Assembly: GCA_005191415.1 (NCBI GenBank)
Contig: SUPS01000005.1
Coordinates: forward strand, 1 to 39,556
Source: Candidatus Helarchaeota ASGARD archaeon Hel_GB_A
Lineage (GTDB): Archaea > Asgardarchaeota > Lokiarchaeia > Helarchaeales > HEL-GB-A
DNA length: 39,556 nucleotides
Direction of reading: 5' to 3'
Each line of letters begins with the position of its first letter. The stretch's first letter is position 1. The translations under genes and the position numbers were made by a program. Shown in pieces: positions 17,414 to 24,794 of the stretch. The notes under the pieces were generated by a model, which was not told where the DNA came from, did no database searches, and saw only the letters and a list, made by a program, of their open reading frames with translations.

Positions 17414-18528
17414 GTGGAAATATATTTGGAACAAATTTTGTAATAATTCCATTTGGAGAAAGTCATGGTAAATGCGTAGGTGTCGTTCTCGATGGGTGTC
17501 CCGCGGGTCTAAAACTCGATTTAGAATATATTCAAGCTGAATTGAATAGGCGAAAGCCTGGACAAAGTAATATCACCACATCCCGAAAAGAAGAAGATCG
17601 GTTTGAAATTCTTTCAGGGGTATTTAACGGTTATACAACTGGCGCGCCTATAACAATGATTGTGGAAAATAAGGACGTTGATTCCTCTAAATATGAGAAA
17701 ATTAAATATACTCCACGACCAGGACATGCTGATTTTACAGCATGGTTTAAATATGGTGGCTTTAATGATTATAGAGGAGGAGGACGCTTTTCTGGGCGGA
17801 TTACCATTTCCTTTGTTCTTGCAGGTGCAATTGCAAAACAATTATTGAGAGAAATACTACAAATCGAGATACTAGCGCATACAATTGCCCTTGGTGGTAT
17901 CAAATTAGAACGGGATATCACTATAGATGATATTAAAAGAAATAGAGACCAAACTCCAGTACGATGTGCAGATCTAAACGTTGCCCAGAAAATGATCAAG
18001 CGTATTGAGGAAGTTAAACAACTAGGCGATTCTGTTGGTGGAATTATCGAAGCAATTTGTACAAATATTCCCATAGGCTTAGGTGAACCTATATTTCGAA
18101 ATCTTGAAAGTGAAATTAGTAGAATACTCTTTGCTATCCCTGCCATCAAGGGTATAGAATTTGGCGCTGGATTTAAAGCGGTAAATTTACTCGGTTCTCA
18201 ACATAATGATGCTTTTATTTTAGAAAATAATGAAATAAAAACAGAAACTAATAATGCAGGCGGGATTCTTGGAGGAATTAGTAATGGTATGCCTATAATT
18301 TGCCGTGTAGTTGTTAAACCAACCGCTTCTATCGCCATCCCCCAAAAAACAATAAATCTTAAATCAATGACCCCGACTGAGATTATCGTTGAAGGACGCC
18401 ATGATCCCGCAATTGTTCCAAGAGCCATTCCTGTCGTTGAAGCATGCCTCGCCATCGTATTAACAGACTTTGCCCTCCAGAGAAGACTGATTCCACCTGT
18501 ATTAAAACAAATTAAAAGGAATGGATAA
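17410..18528 (+). CDS. aroC: Chorismate synthase
   Basis: FMN-dependent elimination of phosphate from EPSP to give chorismate. The protein starts MSGNIFGTNFVIIPFGESHG, the canonical N-terminus with His19, followed by GVVLDGCPAG, RRKPGQS, RPGHADFT (103-110) and GGGRFSGRIT (123-132). The late GGISNGMPI and RHDPAIVPRAIPVVEA motifs are also present. I set the start at TTG 17410: it overlaps the aroA stop by 4 nt, has GGGTGAT (17398-17404) 5 nt upstream, and gives 372 residues, the family's usual length. An in-frame open stretch 25 codons further upstream lies inside aroA and has no family match. The end overlaps tyrA by 8 nt. Confidence 0.95.
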   Translation: MSGNIFGTNFVIIPFGESHGKCVGVVLDGCPAGLKLDLEYIQAELNRRKPGQSNITTSRKEEDRFEILSGVFNGYTTGAPITMIVENKDVDSSKYEKIKYTPRPGHADFTAWFKYGGFNDYRGGGRFSGRITISFVLAGAIAKQLLREILQIEILAHTIALGGIKLERDITIDDIKRNRDQTPVRCADLNVAQKMIKRIEEVKQLGDSVGGIIEAICTNIPIGLGEPIFRNLESEISRILFAIPAIKGIEFGAGFKAVNLLGSQHNDAFILENNEIKTETNNAGGILGGISNGMPIICRVVVKPTASIAIPQKTINLKSMTPTEIIVEGRHDPAIVPRAIPVVEACLAIVLTDFALQRRLIPPVLKQIKRNG

Positions 18529-19339
18529 GATTTTTATGAAAAGTCGACGAAAAATAGCTATTGTAGGGGGAACTGGGGGGATGGGACAGGTGCTTGTAAA
18601 AGAATTGAAACCATATGCTGATATCATTATTATTAGTCGGTCTATCGAAAAAGCTAAACAATTTTCTAATAAATTTGGAGTTCAAGGTGGTACATTAAAA
18701 GATTGTAATAATGCAGATATCATTTTTGTATCTGTTCCTATCAATTCAACATATGAAACTTGCCAAAAACTCTTTCAAATCGTAAAACCAGGTTCTTTAA
18801 TCATAGATATCTCCGCTGTGAAAACCCACTTAAAAAAACTTGAAACAGAGCTTCCTGATCATATTTCCTATATTTCTATGCATCCGCTCTTTGGTCCTGA
18901 CGGTTCTTTCAAAGATTATAATGTAATTTTAGTGCCTATTAAGGAAAATAATTGGCTTTCGGAACTCCAAGAGCTTCTTGATAATTTAGGAGCAATTACC
19001 AGCATTACGACCATCGAAAAGCATGATTTTTTTATGAGTAAAATCCAAGTTGCCCATCATTTTATGTATCTGATTTTAGCTTCTTATTTGAGTGATACGC
19101 CTATACCCCCATCCTTTTTTACCCGCTCTTTCAAAAAAACTCTCGCAAATTTTCAAGGAATTGAAAAAAATTTAAACGCAATTCTCGAAATTCAACAAGC
19201 GAACCCCTATGGAAAAAAGACCCGAACTGAAATTAAATCGCTAGTTGAAAAGTTTATTTCCTTAAATGAAGCCGAAATAAATGAATTAATGCAACAAATT
19301 AAAGCTTTTAAAAAAGATTACATCATTAAAAATGAATAG
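18521..19339 (+). CDS. tyrA: Prephenate dehydrogenase (TyrA family)
   Basis: NAD(P)-dependent oxidative decarboxylation of prephenate (or arogenate) on the way to tyrosine. The N-terminus has a Rossmann loop IVGGTGGMGQ (14-23), then VSVPINST, IDISAVKT, the substrate motif SMHPLFGP (119-126), and AHHFMYLILASYL with the second-domain histidines. At 272 residues it is a stand-alone short TyrA without a chorismate mutase or ACT domain; the mutase is on the PheA protein at 25640-26746. ATG 18521 overlaps the aroC stop with AAAGGA just upstream; ATG 18536 is an alternative giving five fewer residues. It is the last gene of the aro unit and ends 22 bp from the convergent ABC genes. Confidence 0.9.
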   Translation: MDKIFMKSRRKIAIVGGTGGMGQVLVKELKPYADIIIISRSIEKAKQFSNKFGVQGGTLKDCNNADIIFVSVPINSTYETCQKLFQIVKPGSLIIDISAVKTHLKKLETELPDHISYISMHPLFGPDGSFKDYNVILVPIKENNWLSELQELLDNLGAITSITTIEKHDFFMSKIQVAHHFMYLILASYLSDTPIPPSFFTRSFKKTLANFQGIEKNLNAILEIQQANPYGKKTRTEIKSLVEKFISLNEAEINELMQQIKAFKKDYIIKNE

Positions 19340-19347
19340 ATAATCTG

Positions 19348-19354
19348 AAAAAAA
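19348..19354 (-). terminator. Oligo-T terminator of the ABC operon
   Basis: Seven consecutive A on the plus strand, read as T7 on the minus strand, 7 nt past the ABC ATPase stop. Archaeal intrinsic termination uses such T-runs. The gap between convergent tyrA and the ATPase gene is only 22 bp. Confidence 0.45.
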
Positions 19355-19361
19355 GAGAGAA

Positions 19362-20069
19362 TTAATCTGAAATCGATTTTCCTTTCGTAATTTCGGTTAT
19401 TCTACCATCTTTGAGATATGCCACGCGATCTGCATATTTTATCAAAGATTGATCATGGGTTACAACAATAATTGTAGTTCCTTGCTCTTTATTTAACTTC
19501 CGAAGTAGTCTGACGATATCCTCACCCGTTTTACTATCTAGATTACCAGTTGGTTCATCAGCGAACACAACTTTAGGATTATTGATTAAAGCCCTTGCAA
19601 TTGCCACTCTCTGCTGTTCTCCTCCACTCAGCTCTTTTGGGCGATGATCTTTCCGTTCTATTAAATCTACATGGCGTAAGAGAGTAAGAGCACGTTCCTC
19701 GATTATTTTACTTGATAGAGAAGTCGGCCAGAGTGGCGCTTCCACGTTTTCAATCGCGGTCAATTCATCAATTAAATTAAAATTCTGAAATACAAATCCT
19801 ACCCTTTCTCGTCGTATTTTTGGAAACATTGATTCATCAATCATGCCTGTATCCAATCCATCTAGGATAATCCGTCCCGTTGTTGGAGTATCCAAACCGC
19901 TTAAAACATTAAGTAAGGTGGATTTTCCGCTTCCTGAAGGTCCAATGATCACGAAAAATTCTCCTTTTTTTATTTTTAAATTAATGTCTCTAACCGCTAT
20001 GATAATCTCTGAACCTCTTCTATATTCTTTAGTTGTTTGCTCCGCGATTACTACATATTCCTCACTCAT
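19362..20069 (-). CDS. ABC transporter ATP-binding protein, MacB/LolD family
   Basis: ATPase subunit of a type VII (MacB/LolCDE/FtsX-like) ABC system, which usually drives mechanotransmission or lipoprotein/peptide export. It has Walker A GPSGSGKST (43-51), Q-loop Gln95 in FQNFNLI, signature LSGGEQQRVAIARAL (147-161), Walker B VVFADEPTGNLD (167-178) and switch His205 in VVTHD. NLIDELTAIENVE is characteristic of the MacB/LolD branch. The length of 235 residues is normal. The ATG at 20069 has GAGGTGG upstream. The partner permease gene lies 13 bp upstream on the same strand, so the two form a compact operon. The cargo is unknown. Confidence 0.93.
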   Translation of the reverse strand: MSEEYVVIAEQTTKEYRRGSEIIIAVRDINLKIKKGEFFVIIGPSGSGKSTLLNVLSGLDTPTTGRIILDGLDTGMIDESMFPKIRRERVGFVFQNFNLIDELTAIENVEAPLWPTSLSSKIIEERALTLLRHVDLIERKDHRPKELSGGEQQRVAIARALINNPKVVFADEPTGNLDSKTGEDIVRLLRKLNKEQGTTIIVVTHDQSLIKYADRVAYLKDGRITEITKGKSISD

Positions 20070-20082
20070 ATTTTTCCACCTC

Positions 20083-20601
20083 TTATGCCTTTCTTAATGC
20101 TTCCATCGGCCGAACATTTAACATTCGCCGCCACGCTACAAAAACACCGAGAAATTGTACACCCACGATTATGCCTAAAGAAATTAAAAATGCTGAAGAG
20201 CTGTATATTTGGGGCACTGTATGTGATGGCGAATAATAGCCAACAATTCCTAAATAATGAACTATGATCTCGAGATCTATAAAGGCGGCAACAAAACAAA
20301 CAAGCATTAATTCGCCGATAAACAGCCATTTTATATCCGAAGATGTCCACCCTAAACATCTTAACGTAGCTACTTGCGTTTTACGGTAATTAGATATCAA
20401 CAATCCATACACCAACGCTACTACCGATACCGATCCTATGAATAATAACAAAGGCCAGAATTCTCCGCCTGTCATCAAAGTATCTAACCGATCCGCAGTC
20501 AACCATAGGAGAATTGCGTAGATTATAACAAACAGTAAAAACCTTTTTCCAGTTCTAACCGCCAAACGCAAGGACTTTACAAAAACTCGGAATGTCATCA
20601 T
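20083..20601 (-). CDS. Minimal FtsX-type ABC permease
   Basis: Membrane subunit partner of the MacB-type ATPase encoded next. The 172-residue protein has four membrane segments: about 20-36, 49-72, 89-116 and 137-158. The hallmark cytoplasmic coupling segment RCLGWTSSDIKWLFIGELMLV matches the FtsX pattern lGat..dI..lf..E. The C-terminus VRPMEALRKA matches the family end P.eALR. The external loop between helices 1 and 2 is only some 13 residues, where MacB/LolC permeases carry a 200-residue domain. The reading frame is complete, so this looks like a genuinely reduced permease, not a fragment. The start is ATG 20601 or the adjacent ATG 20598, with GTGAT upstream. Confidence 0.75.
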   Translation of the reverse strand: MMTFRVFVKSLRLAVRTGKRFLLFVIIYAILLWLTADRLDTLMTGGEFWPLLLFIGSVSVVALVYGLLISNYRKTQVATLRCLGWTSSDIKWLFIGELMLVCFVAAFIDLEIIVHYLGIVGYYSPSHTVPQIYSSSAFLISLGIIVGVQFLGVFVAWRRMLNVRPMEALRKA

Positions 20602-21056
20602 ATATCACTCGTTATTCTCGATTTTCTTTTTTCTAAAATATCAGTTATAAGATAGTTCTTAAGATTATTGCTTCTTATTTATATTTATATATATCAGAAA
20701 AAATCGATTATTTTAAAGAAATCTTTACTCATATTTTAAAGATTTAAAAACATGCATTCCCAGAACAAAAAACATGCATAATAAGTGGCTTAATTGAATT
20801 TTTAATTGCAGATAATATCTCTACTGAATTAAAAGATGATATATTAAGAATTTTCAAGGCTATTCACGGAGATGATTCTAAGTATAATTCTCGAAAAGGC
20901 ATTGAATAAATTTAGTATGATTCTAAGTATAATTCTCGAAAAGGCCAACTCACTCTCAGGAATTGAGAAATCACAATTACAAAATGCTTTTGGCGAGAGG
21001 CTTTTATAATGCCTTGGACAATGCATGGTATAGGTAATAAATATAGGTAATAAAAA
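20602..21056. other. 455-bp intergenic region with tandem duplication and possible coding fossil
   Basis: AT-rich gap between the divergent permease and Nudix genes. It holds a perfect 29-bp direct repeat (separate entry). A frame open from 20748 to a stop at 20907 lacks an ATG but reads protein-like (CIISGLIEFLIADN, then LKDDILRIFKAIHG), so a decayed gene is possible. A second short duplication, TATAGGTAATAAA, occurs twice at 21029-21055 just before the Nudix start. No tRNA or mobile element was recognised. Confidence 0.4.
20872..20945. repeat. Perfect 29-bp direct repeat, two copies, 45-bp period
   Basis: Copies at 20872-20900 and 20917-20945 are identical, beginning ATGATTCTAAGTATAATTCT and ending CGAAAAGGC, with a 16-bp spacer. 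The 45-bp period is 15 codons, so the duplication keeps frame. One frame reads ATG to TAA (20872-21009) as a 45-residue peptide containing MILSIILEKA twice; it has no Shine-Dalgarno site and is not called as a gene. Confidence 0.75.
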
Positions 21057-21488
21057 TTGTCATCTCGCAGACCTAGAACTACTGTCGATGCTGTTATTAT
21101 AGAACCACAAAAACGAGTGGTACTCATAAAACGAAAAAATCCTCCCTTCCAAGGTTATTGGGCTATCCCAGGAGGCTTTGTGGAACTAGGGGAAAAAGTT
21201 GAAGATGCAGTTAAGCGAGAAGCAAACGAAGAAACTGGCTTGAATATAGAAATAATAAAACTTCTGGGGGTCTATTCTGATCCAAATAGAGATCCCCGAG
21301 GGCATACAATCTCCATTGTCTATCTTTGTAAGAAAAAAAATCCTAATGAGCCACCCAAAGGAGGGAGTGATGCAGCTGAGGCTAAAATATTTTCAAGAGA
21401 AGAAGCTGTGAATCTCCAATTAGCCTTTGACCACAATATTATCTTACGTGATGCTTTTCGATTGGCGGATGAAGAACAATTATGGTGA
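21057..21488 (+). CDS. Nudix hydrolase (ADP-ribose pyrophosphatase-like)
   Basis: Hydrolyses a nucleoside diphosphate linked to another group. The Nudix box G-x5-E-x7-REUxEExGU fits exactly at residues 40-62 (GG then FVELGEKVEDAVKREANEETGL). The strand before it, VVLIKRKNPPFQGYWAIPGG, and the later GVYSDPNRDPRGHTISIVYLC are typical of ADP-ribose/NADH-type members. The length of 143 residues is normal. The start must be TTG 21057, since a stop lies 6 nt upstream and the family core begins almost at once; AGGTAAT precedes it. The next gene begins 4 nt after the stop, suggesting co-translation. The substrate is inferred. Confidence 0.9.
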   Translation: MSSRRPRTTVDAVIIEPQKRVVLIKRKNPPFQGYWAIPGGFVELGEKVEDAVKREANEETGLNIEIIKLLGVYSDPNRDPRGHTISIVYLCKKKNPNEPPKGGSDAAEAKIFSREEAVNLQLAFDHNIILRDAFRLADEEQLW

Positions 21489-21492
21489 TAAA

Positions 21493-22161
21493 ATGAGTGA
21501 ATTTGAATTATCAGGACCTAATGCCGCTTTAGAGGAACGGATTACGAAAAAATATTTTATGTGTGTCGAAAAATGTGATCAATATTCTGCTAGAACGAAA
21601 ATAGAAGAAAAGAAGGTAATGGGAAAAGAAGAGGGCGAACTTTCCTTCAAGACTACCTATACTCCATATTATATTGCTAAAGCGAACTATCGAATTGTTT
21701 ATTTACGACGAAACCGTTATGGAATGGCTGTTCCTCCAGATGTTGATTCCGTAAAAATTCTCGATAAAGTCTTTCTCAATAATGAGATTATCAATAACGA
21801 AATCAAAGTAGAAGCTATTGAGAAAATTATTGTCGAACGTGCAGAGAGCATGGAATTATCTCACAAAGGTACTAAGATCAAAATTAAAGATATTCCTCCC
21901 CATAACGAAGTTCCTGCCTCGTTTTACGAGGAACATAAGGCAGAAATTGAACGTCCCAAATTTGATGTAGGTGATATCATTCAACAATTACGGGATCGGC
22001 TCGTATCGCGTCCGCATGATGTAAGTCGATCCATCGAGGAAACTTTTAACGTAGAAATACATATTATCCTTCGCACATATTATTGGGGTATTTTTAAGGC
22101 TGATGGAAAAGAAAAACAGATGCGTGTCGATAGCGTGACTGGTAAAACAGAGTGGTTTTAA
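21493..22161 (+). CDS. Hypothetical protein co-translated with the Nudix gene
   Basis: Not recognised. The 222-residue soluble protein has two visible parts. The N-terminal part (about 1-95) contains TTYTPYYIAKANYRIVYLRRNRYGMAVPPDV, a strand-rich segment. The C-terminal part (about 95-222) starts with a charged region (EAIEKIIVERAESMELSH) and ends in beta-hairpin-like TYYWGIFKADGKEKQMRVDSVTGKTEWF, a substrate-sensing-looking hairpin of unknown role. ATG 21493 has GGTGAT at 21484-21489, which overlaps the Nudix stop codon. A longer in-frame reading from within the Nudix gene is not supported. No signal peptide or membrane segment is seen. A T8 run follows the stop. Confidence 0.75.
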   Translation: MSEFELSGPNAALEERITKKYFMCVEKCDQYSARTKIEEKKVMGKEEGELSFKTTYTPYYIAKANYRIVYLRRNRYGMAVPPDVDSVKILDKVFLNNEIINNEIKVEAIEKIIVERAESMELSHKGTKIKIKDIPPHNEVPASFYEEHKAEIERPKFDVGDIIQQLRDRLVSRPHDVSRSIEETFNVEIHIILRTYYWGIFKADGKEKQMRVDSVTGKTEWF

Positions 22162-22170
22162 TTTAAATCC

Positions 22171-22178
22171 TTTTTTTT
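22171..22178 (+). terminator. Oligo-T terminator after the Nudix operon
   Basis: Eight T in a row begin 10 nt past the stop of the 21493-22161 gene, just at the end of the convergent zinc-ribbon gene. It fits archaeal T-run termination. Confidence 0.5.
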
Positions 22179-22617
22179 AATCAGTCTGGACTATAACCAT
22201 TAATGTATTACATTCTGAACATTTTCCAACGACAATCCCTTCATCAAAAAACCCTTTAAGCCCATTTTCCCCTTCATATCGTTCGCATTCTAAAACATAA
22301 AATGCATCATTTCCACACTTTCCACATTTTGGATATTCAACGCGAACTGTTTTAGAATATTCATTAGTAATCGAAAAAAATTTAATTTTTTTATCACATT
22401 TTGTACAAGTTCCCCAAAAAATGCCTACAAAATCATTCGAAATAGAGCTCCCCAATCTATATCCCGCATGGTGCTCAAGTTTAATGCGCAGTGGCGTAAT
22501 GCCGCAGATATCACATCGAAAAATTTTAATCCAATGGTAATCATTTGGATATTTCTCAGCCGCAATTTTTTTCAAAGCGAATTCCTTTAAATCTAATAAT
22601 AAATTTTCGTTAGCCAA
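22177..22617 (-). CDS. Zinc-ribbon protein with four CxxC pairs, function unknown
   Basis: Not recognised beyond metal-binding motifs. The 146-residue protein has four CxxC pairs: Cys35/38 (FRCDICG), Cys71/74 (GTCTKCD), Cys98/101 (PKCGKCG) and Cys133/136 (GKCSECN). These suggest two zinc ribbons, each made from two knuckles. There is no membrane segment. The start is TTG 22617, with a strong GAGGAGG 10 nt upstream and no in-frame ATG. It is the last gene of an apparent four-gene operon MobA-CofE-LysE-zinc ribbon, 15 bp after the exporter gene. A role as an RNA- or DNA-binding or metal-responsive protein is possible but not shown. Confidence 0.75.
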   Translation of the reverse strand: MANENLLLDLKEFALKKIAAEKYPNDYHWIKIFRCDICGITPLRIKLEHHAGYRLGSSISNDFVGIFWGTCTKCDKKIKFFSITNEYSKTVRVEYPKCGKCGNDAFYVLECERYEGENGLKGFFDEGIVVGKCSECNTLMVIVQTD

Positions 22618-22632
22618 CGTTCAATTTCCTCC

Positions 22633-23316
22633 TCAAAATAGAAATATTCCATTGATGATAAAGGTAATTCCAAGATAAATTAAAAAAGCTGCACAACCAA
22701 CTAGAATAATTTGATAAACTCTATCATTAATCCACTTTTTTCCTGTATGAATCATCCCAGAAACAAAAGAATACCAAGTTAAATCACTAATTATATGACC
22801 TATATAAAAAATGGCTAGTCCAATTAATCCAAATTCAATAGGAATAACTGTTAATGGAGGTAATTCTGTATAAATTAATCCTAACCCAATTGTAGCCCAC
22901 CACACAATCCAAAATGGATTTGAAATACTTAACACAATCCCATTGAGAATAGGGACATATGTTTTTTTCATTGGATCTGAACTATTGCGCTCTAATTCTT
23001 CTGTAATCGATATTTTCTTTACAAAAACATCAATAAGCATAAGACCTGCTAAAATACATAGAATTATGCCTCCGATAAGGCTAATAATTAGCTGTGAAAG
23101 AGGTGCTTGTAGAATAACATCTAGACCAAAAATTAGTCCAATTAAAAGGCTTAACTCAGCAAGTGCGTGTCCTATCACAATTAATGGGCCTGCCGTCCAT
23201 CCACGCTGAGGCGTCTCTTTAATCACTGCCGTAAGAACAGGTCCAGGTGTAATGGCTCCTGTGAACCCTATTAGAAATGAAAAAAACATTATTTGCATTA
23301 ACGCGATAAAATCCAT
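22633..23316 (-). CDS. LysE/RhtB-family amino acid exporter
   Basis: An inner-membrane exporter of the LysE superfamily, generally moving amino acids or their derivatives out of the cell. The N-terminus FFSFLIGFTGAITPGPVLTAVIKE contains the family's G-x-x-T/S-PGP motif (residues about 17-30). About six membrane segments are visible over 227 residues, with a charged cytoplasmic loop at about 100-118 and the SNPFWIVWWATIGLG motif in the second half. The ATG at 23316 has GGAG upstream. It lies 18 bp downstream of cofE, within the same operon. The substrate cannot be told from sequence. Confidence 0.88.
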   Translation of the reverse strand: MDFIALMQIMFFSFLIGFTGAITPGPVLTAVIKETPQRGWTAGPLIVIGHALAELSLLIGLIFGLDVILQAPLSQLIISLIGGIILCILAGLMLIDVFVKKISITEELERNSSDPMKKTYVPILNGIVLSISNPFWIVWWATIGLGLIYTELPPLTVIPIEFGLIGLAIFYIGHIISDLTWYSFVSGMIHTGKKWINDRVYQIILVGCAAFLIYLGITFIINGIFLF

Positions 23317-23334
23317 GATATTAAAATCTCCATT

Positions 23335-24099
23335 TTATCGAAAAAGATCCTGATGTGCAGGTCGAATTAATCGTTGCGCCTTTCCATCTTTATCTTCATA
23401 TTGATACCCTCGAATTAAAATAATTGGCATCCCTTCATCAGCTTCTCCCATAACTAATTCGGCAGCCGAAGCTAACTCATCTGCGATCGCAATTTGTGTC
23501 TTTTGGAGCTTATAATTAAAGAGATCAGTTCGCCCTCGATAATCACAGATTTCTTTAATTCCTGCAACTCCTATTGCAACATTTATTGCACCATGCCTAA
23601 AAGGACGCCCATGAGTATCCGAAATGATCACAGCTACATCCTTACCTGTTTTTTGAAAGATTTGCGTGCGAATTTCGGCCGCTGATTTATCAGGGTTCAG
23701 TGGAAGTAGCGTTACTAAATCATTAGGGGTATTAGATTTGTCAATACCTGCATCCGCACAAATATATCCAAGCTTTGTCTCAACAATAATCTTCCCAATA
23801 CCATTAATCACAGCTGTTCTCAAAATTGATTTAGATTCTTCTAAAATAAGTGTAATTAGACGAGGATCTTTGGAATTATTAAGAGATTTCGCAATCTGTA
23901 AAGCCTCTTGAGTTGGGGTAATTTGGTTAAGATCTTGAATTCGTCCTTCAATTCTTGAAATAATGGTATGTGCAATTACAAATATATCATGATGCTCCAC
24001 TTCAAGTTGCATTTGTTTTAACGAATTCAACATTATTTCAACGAGATCGTCGTGTTCCTTAATGATTGGAATCCTTTGTAATCCAATTATTTGTATCAT
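23335..24099 (-). CDS. cofE: Coenzyme F420-0:L-glutamate ligase
   Basis: Adds L-glutamate residues by GTP-dependent ligation to F420-0, making F420-1 or -2. Motifs: the N-terminal IGLQRIPIIKEHDDLVEIM, VIAHTIISRIEGR, ETKLGYICADAGIDKSNTP with the conserved DAGID, and SDTHGRPFRHGAINVAIGVAG, the metal/GTP-binding signature. The C-terminal ADELASAAELVMGEADEGMP is also typical. The length of 254 residues matches archaeal CofE; there is no fused C-terminal oxidoreductase domain as in FbiB. ATG 24099 has GAGGAG upstream and overlaps the mobA stop by 4 nt. It shows that the organism makes F420. Confidence 0.95.
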   Translation of the reverse strand: MIQIIGLQRIPIIKEHDDLVEIMLNSLKQMQLEVEHHDIFVIAHTIISRIEGRIQDLNQITPTQEALQIAKSLNNSKDPRLITLILEESKSILRTAVINGIGKIIVETKLGYICADAGIDKSNTPNDLVTLLPLNPDKSAAEIRTQIFQKTGKDVAVIISDTHGRPFRHGAINVAIGVAGIKEICDYRGRTDLFNYKLQKTQIAIADELASAAELVMGEADEGMPIILIRGYQYEDKDGKAQRLIRPAHQDLFR

Positions 24100-24737
24100 A
24101 CTGGCTCCTCTTTCTCTAAAATATTCATTAACTTGATTAAATCCTCTCTGGTATTAACATTGAAAAAGGTTTGCAATTTTGGATCGACTGATTTTATCTC
24201 CCCTACTGGGAAATAATGATTGGCGGTGATATACTTGATAAAAGTTTTCATTCGATAGCTTTTTTCAGCGATAGCTCTCTCCAGAGCTTTAATCGTCGCC
24301 TGTTTATTATAAATTGCACATAAAGGCTCGATATACCCATTTGGAAAACGTGGCACGACTGCTAAACAAAGCGCTTTTACTCCTGTAATGTACTTATATA
24401 ATTTTTCAATAACTTCATGCTTAATTAAAGGCATATCGCACCCAATCAGCAACACCAATTCATTCTTCGCTTTTTTTATACCTGTCAATGCCCCGATAAG
24501 TGGGCTTTCAATAGATGGGTCCTCATCTATCAGAAATCTTACAGGTGCTTTAATTACTTGTCTTAATTTTTTTTCTCGTTTTTCTGATTTTGTAACTATA
24601 AGAATGTCCTCTGATAATGGTTGAATTTTACCGAAAGTATGTCCTATTAAGGGCTTATCTTTAATTACAATTAATGCTTTATCTACTCCTAATCGTTTTG
24701 CTCTTCCACCCGCGAGAATGACAACAGAAAGATCCAT
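24096..24737 (-). CDS. mobA: Molybdenum cofactor guanylyltransferase-like protein
   Basis: Transfers GMP from GTP to the molybdopterin cofactor. The N-terminal signature is SVVILAGGRAKRLGVDKAL (4-22), followed by IDEDPSIESPLIGALTGI and LIGCDMPLI with the metal-binding Asp. Length is 213 residues. I start it at ATG 24737; GTG 24749 would add four residues. The ATG lies about 24 nt from the centre of a TATA element at 24756-24765, which suggests a leaderless transcript. Because it overlaps cofE, a role in F420 synthesis was considered, but the LAGGxxxRxGxxKAL motif is that of MobA and not of CofC. FdhD is divergently encoded next to it. Confidence 0.88.
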   Translation of the reverse strand: MDLSVVILAGGRAKRLGVDKALIVIKDKPLIGHTFGKIQPLSEDILIVTKSEKREKKLRQVIKAPVRFLIDEDPSIESPLIGALTGIKKAKNELVLLIGCDMPLIKHEVIEKLYKYITGVKALCLAVVPRFPNGYIEPLCAIYNKQATIKALERAIAEKSYRMKTFIKYITANHYFPVGEIKSVDPKLQTFFNVNTREDLIKLMNILEKEEPV

Positions 24738-24755
24738 AAATATCAGCACTAACGA

Positions 24756-24765
24756 TTTTTATATT
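24756..24765. promoter_or_regulatory. Shared TATA element between mobA and fdhD
   Basis: TTTTTATATT on the plus strand reads AATATAAAAA on the minus strand. It lies in the 57-bp divergent gap, about 24 nt from the mobA ATG (leaderless) and about 34 nt from the fdhD ATG at 24795. No second TATA-like sequence is evident there. Confidence 0.5.
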
Positions 24766-24794
24766 GAACATTAATTTTATTGCTGGGACATGTT

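Noticed and set aside
20872-21009. A 45-residue peptide gene made of the tandem repeat
   Set aside because: No ribosome site or homology cue; the repeat itself explains the open frame.
21427-21492. A 22-codon N-terminal extension of the protein at 21493-22161
   Set aside because: It overlaps the Nudix coding end in another frame; ATG 21493 has a GGTGAT site at good spacing.
24096-24737. CofC (F420 guanylyltransferase), because of overlap with cofE
   Set aside because: The N-terminal LAGGRAKRLGVDKAL motif is that of MobA; CofC has a different P-K-R-L type opening.
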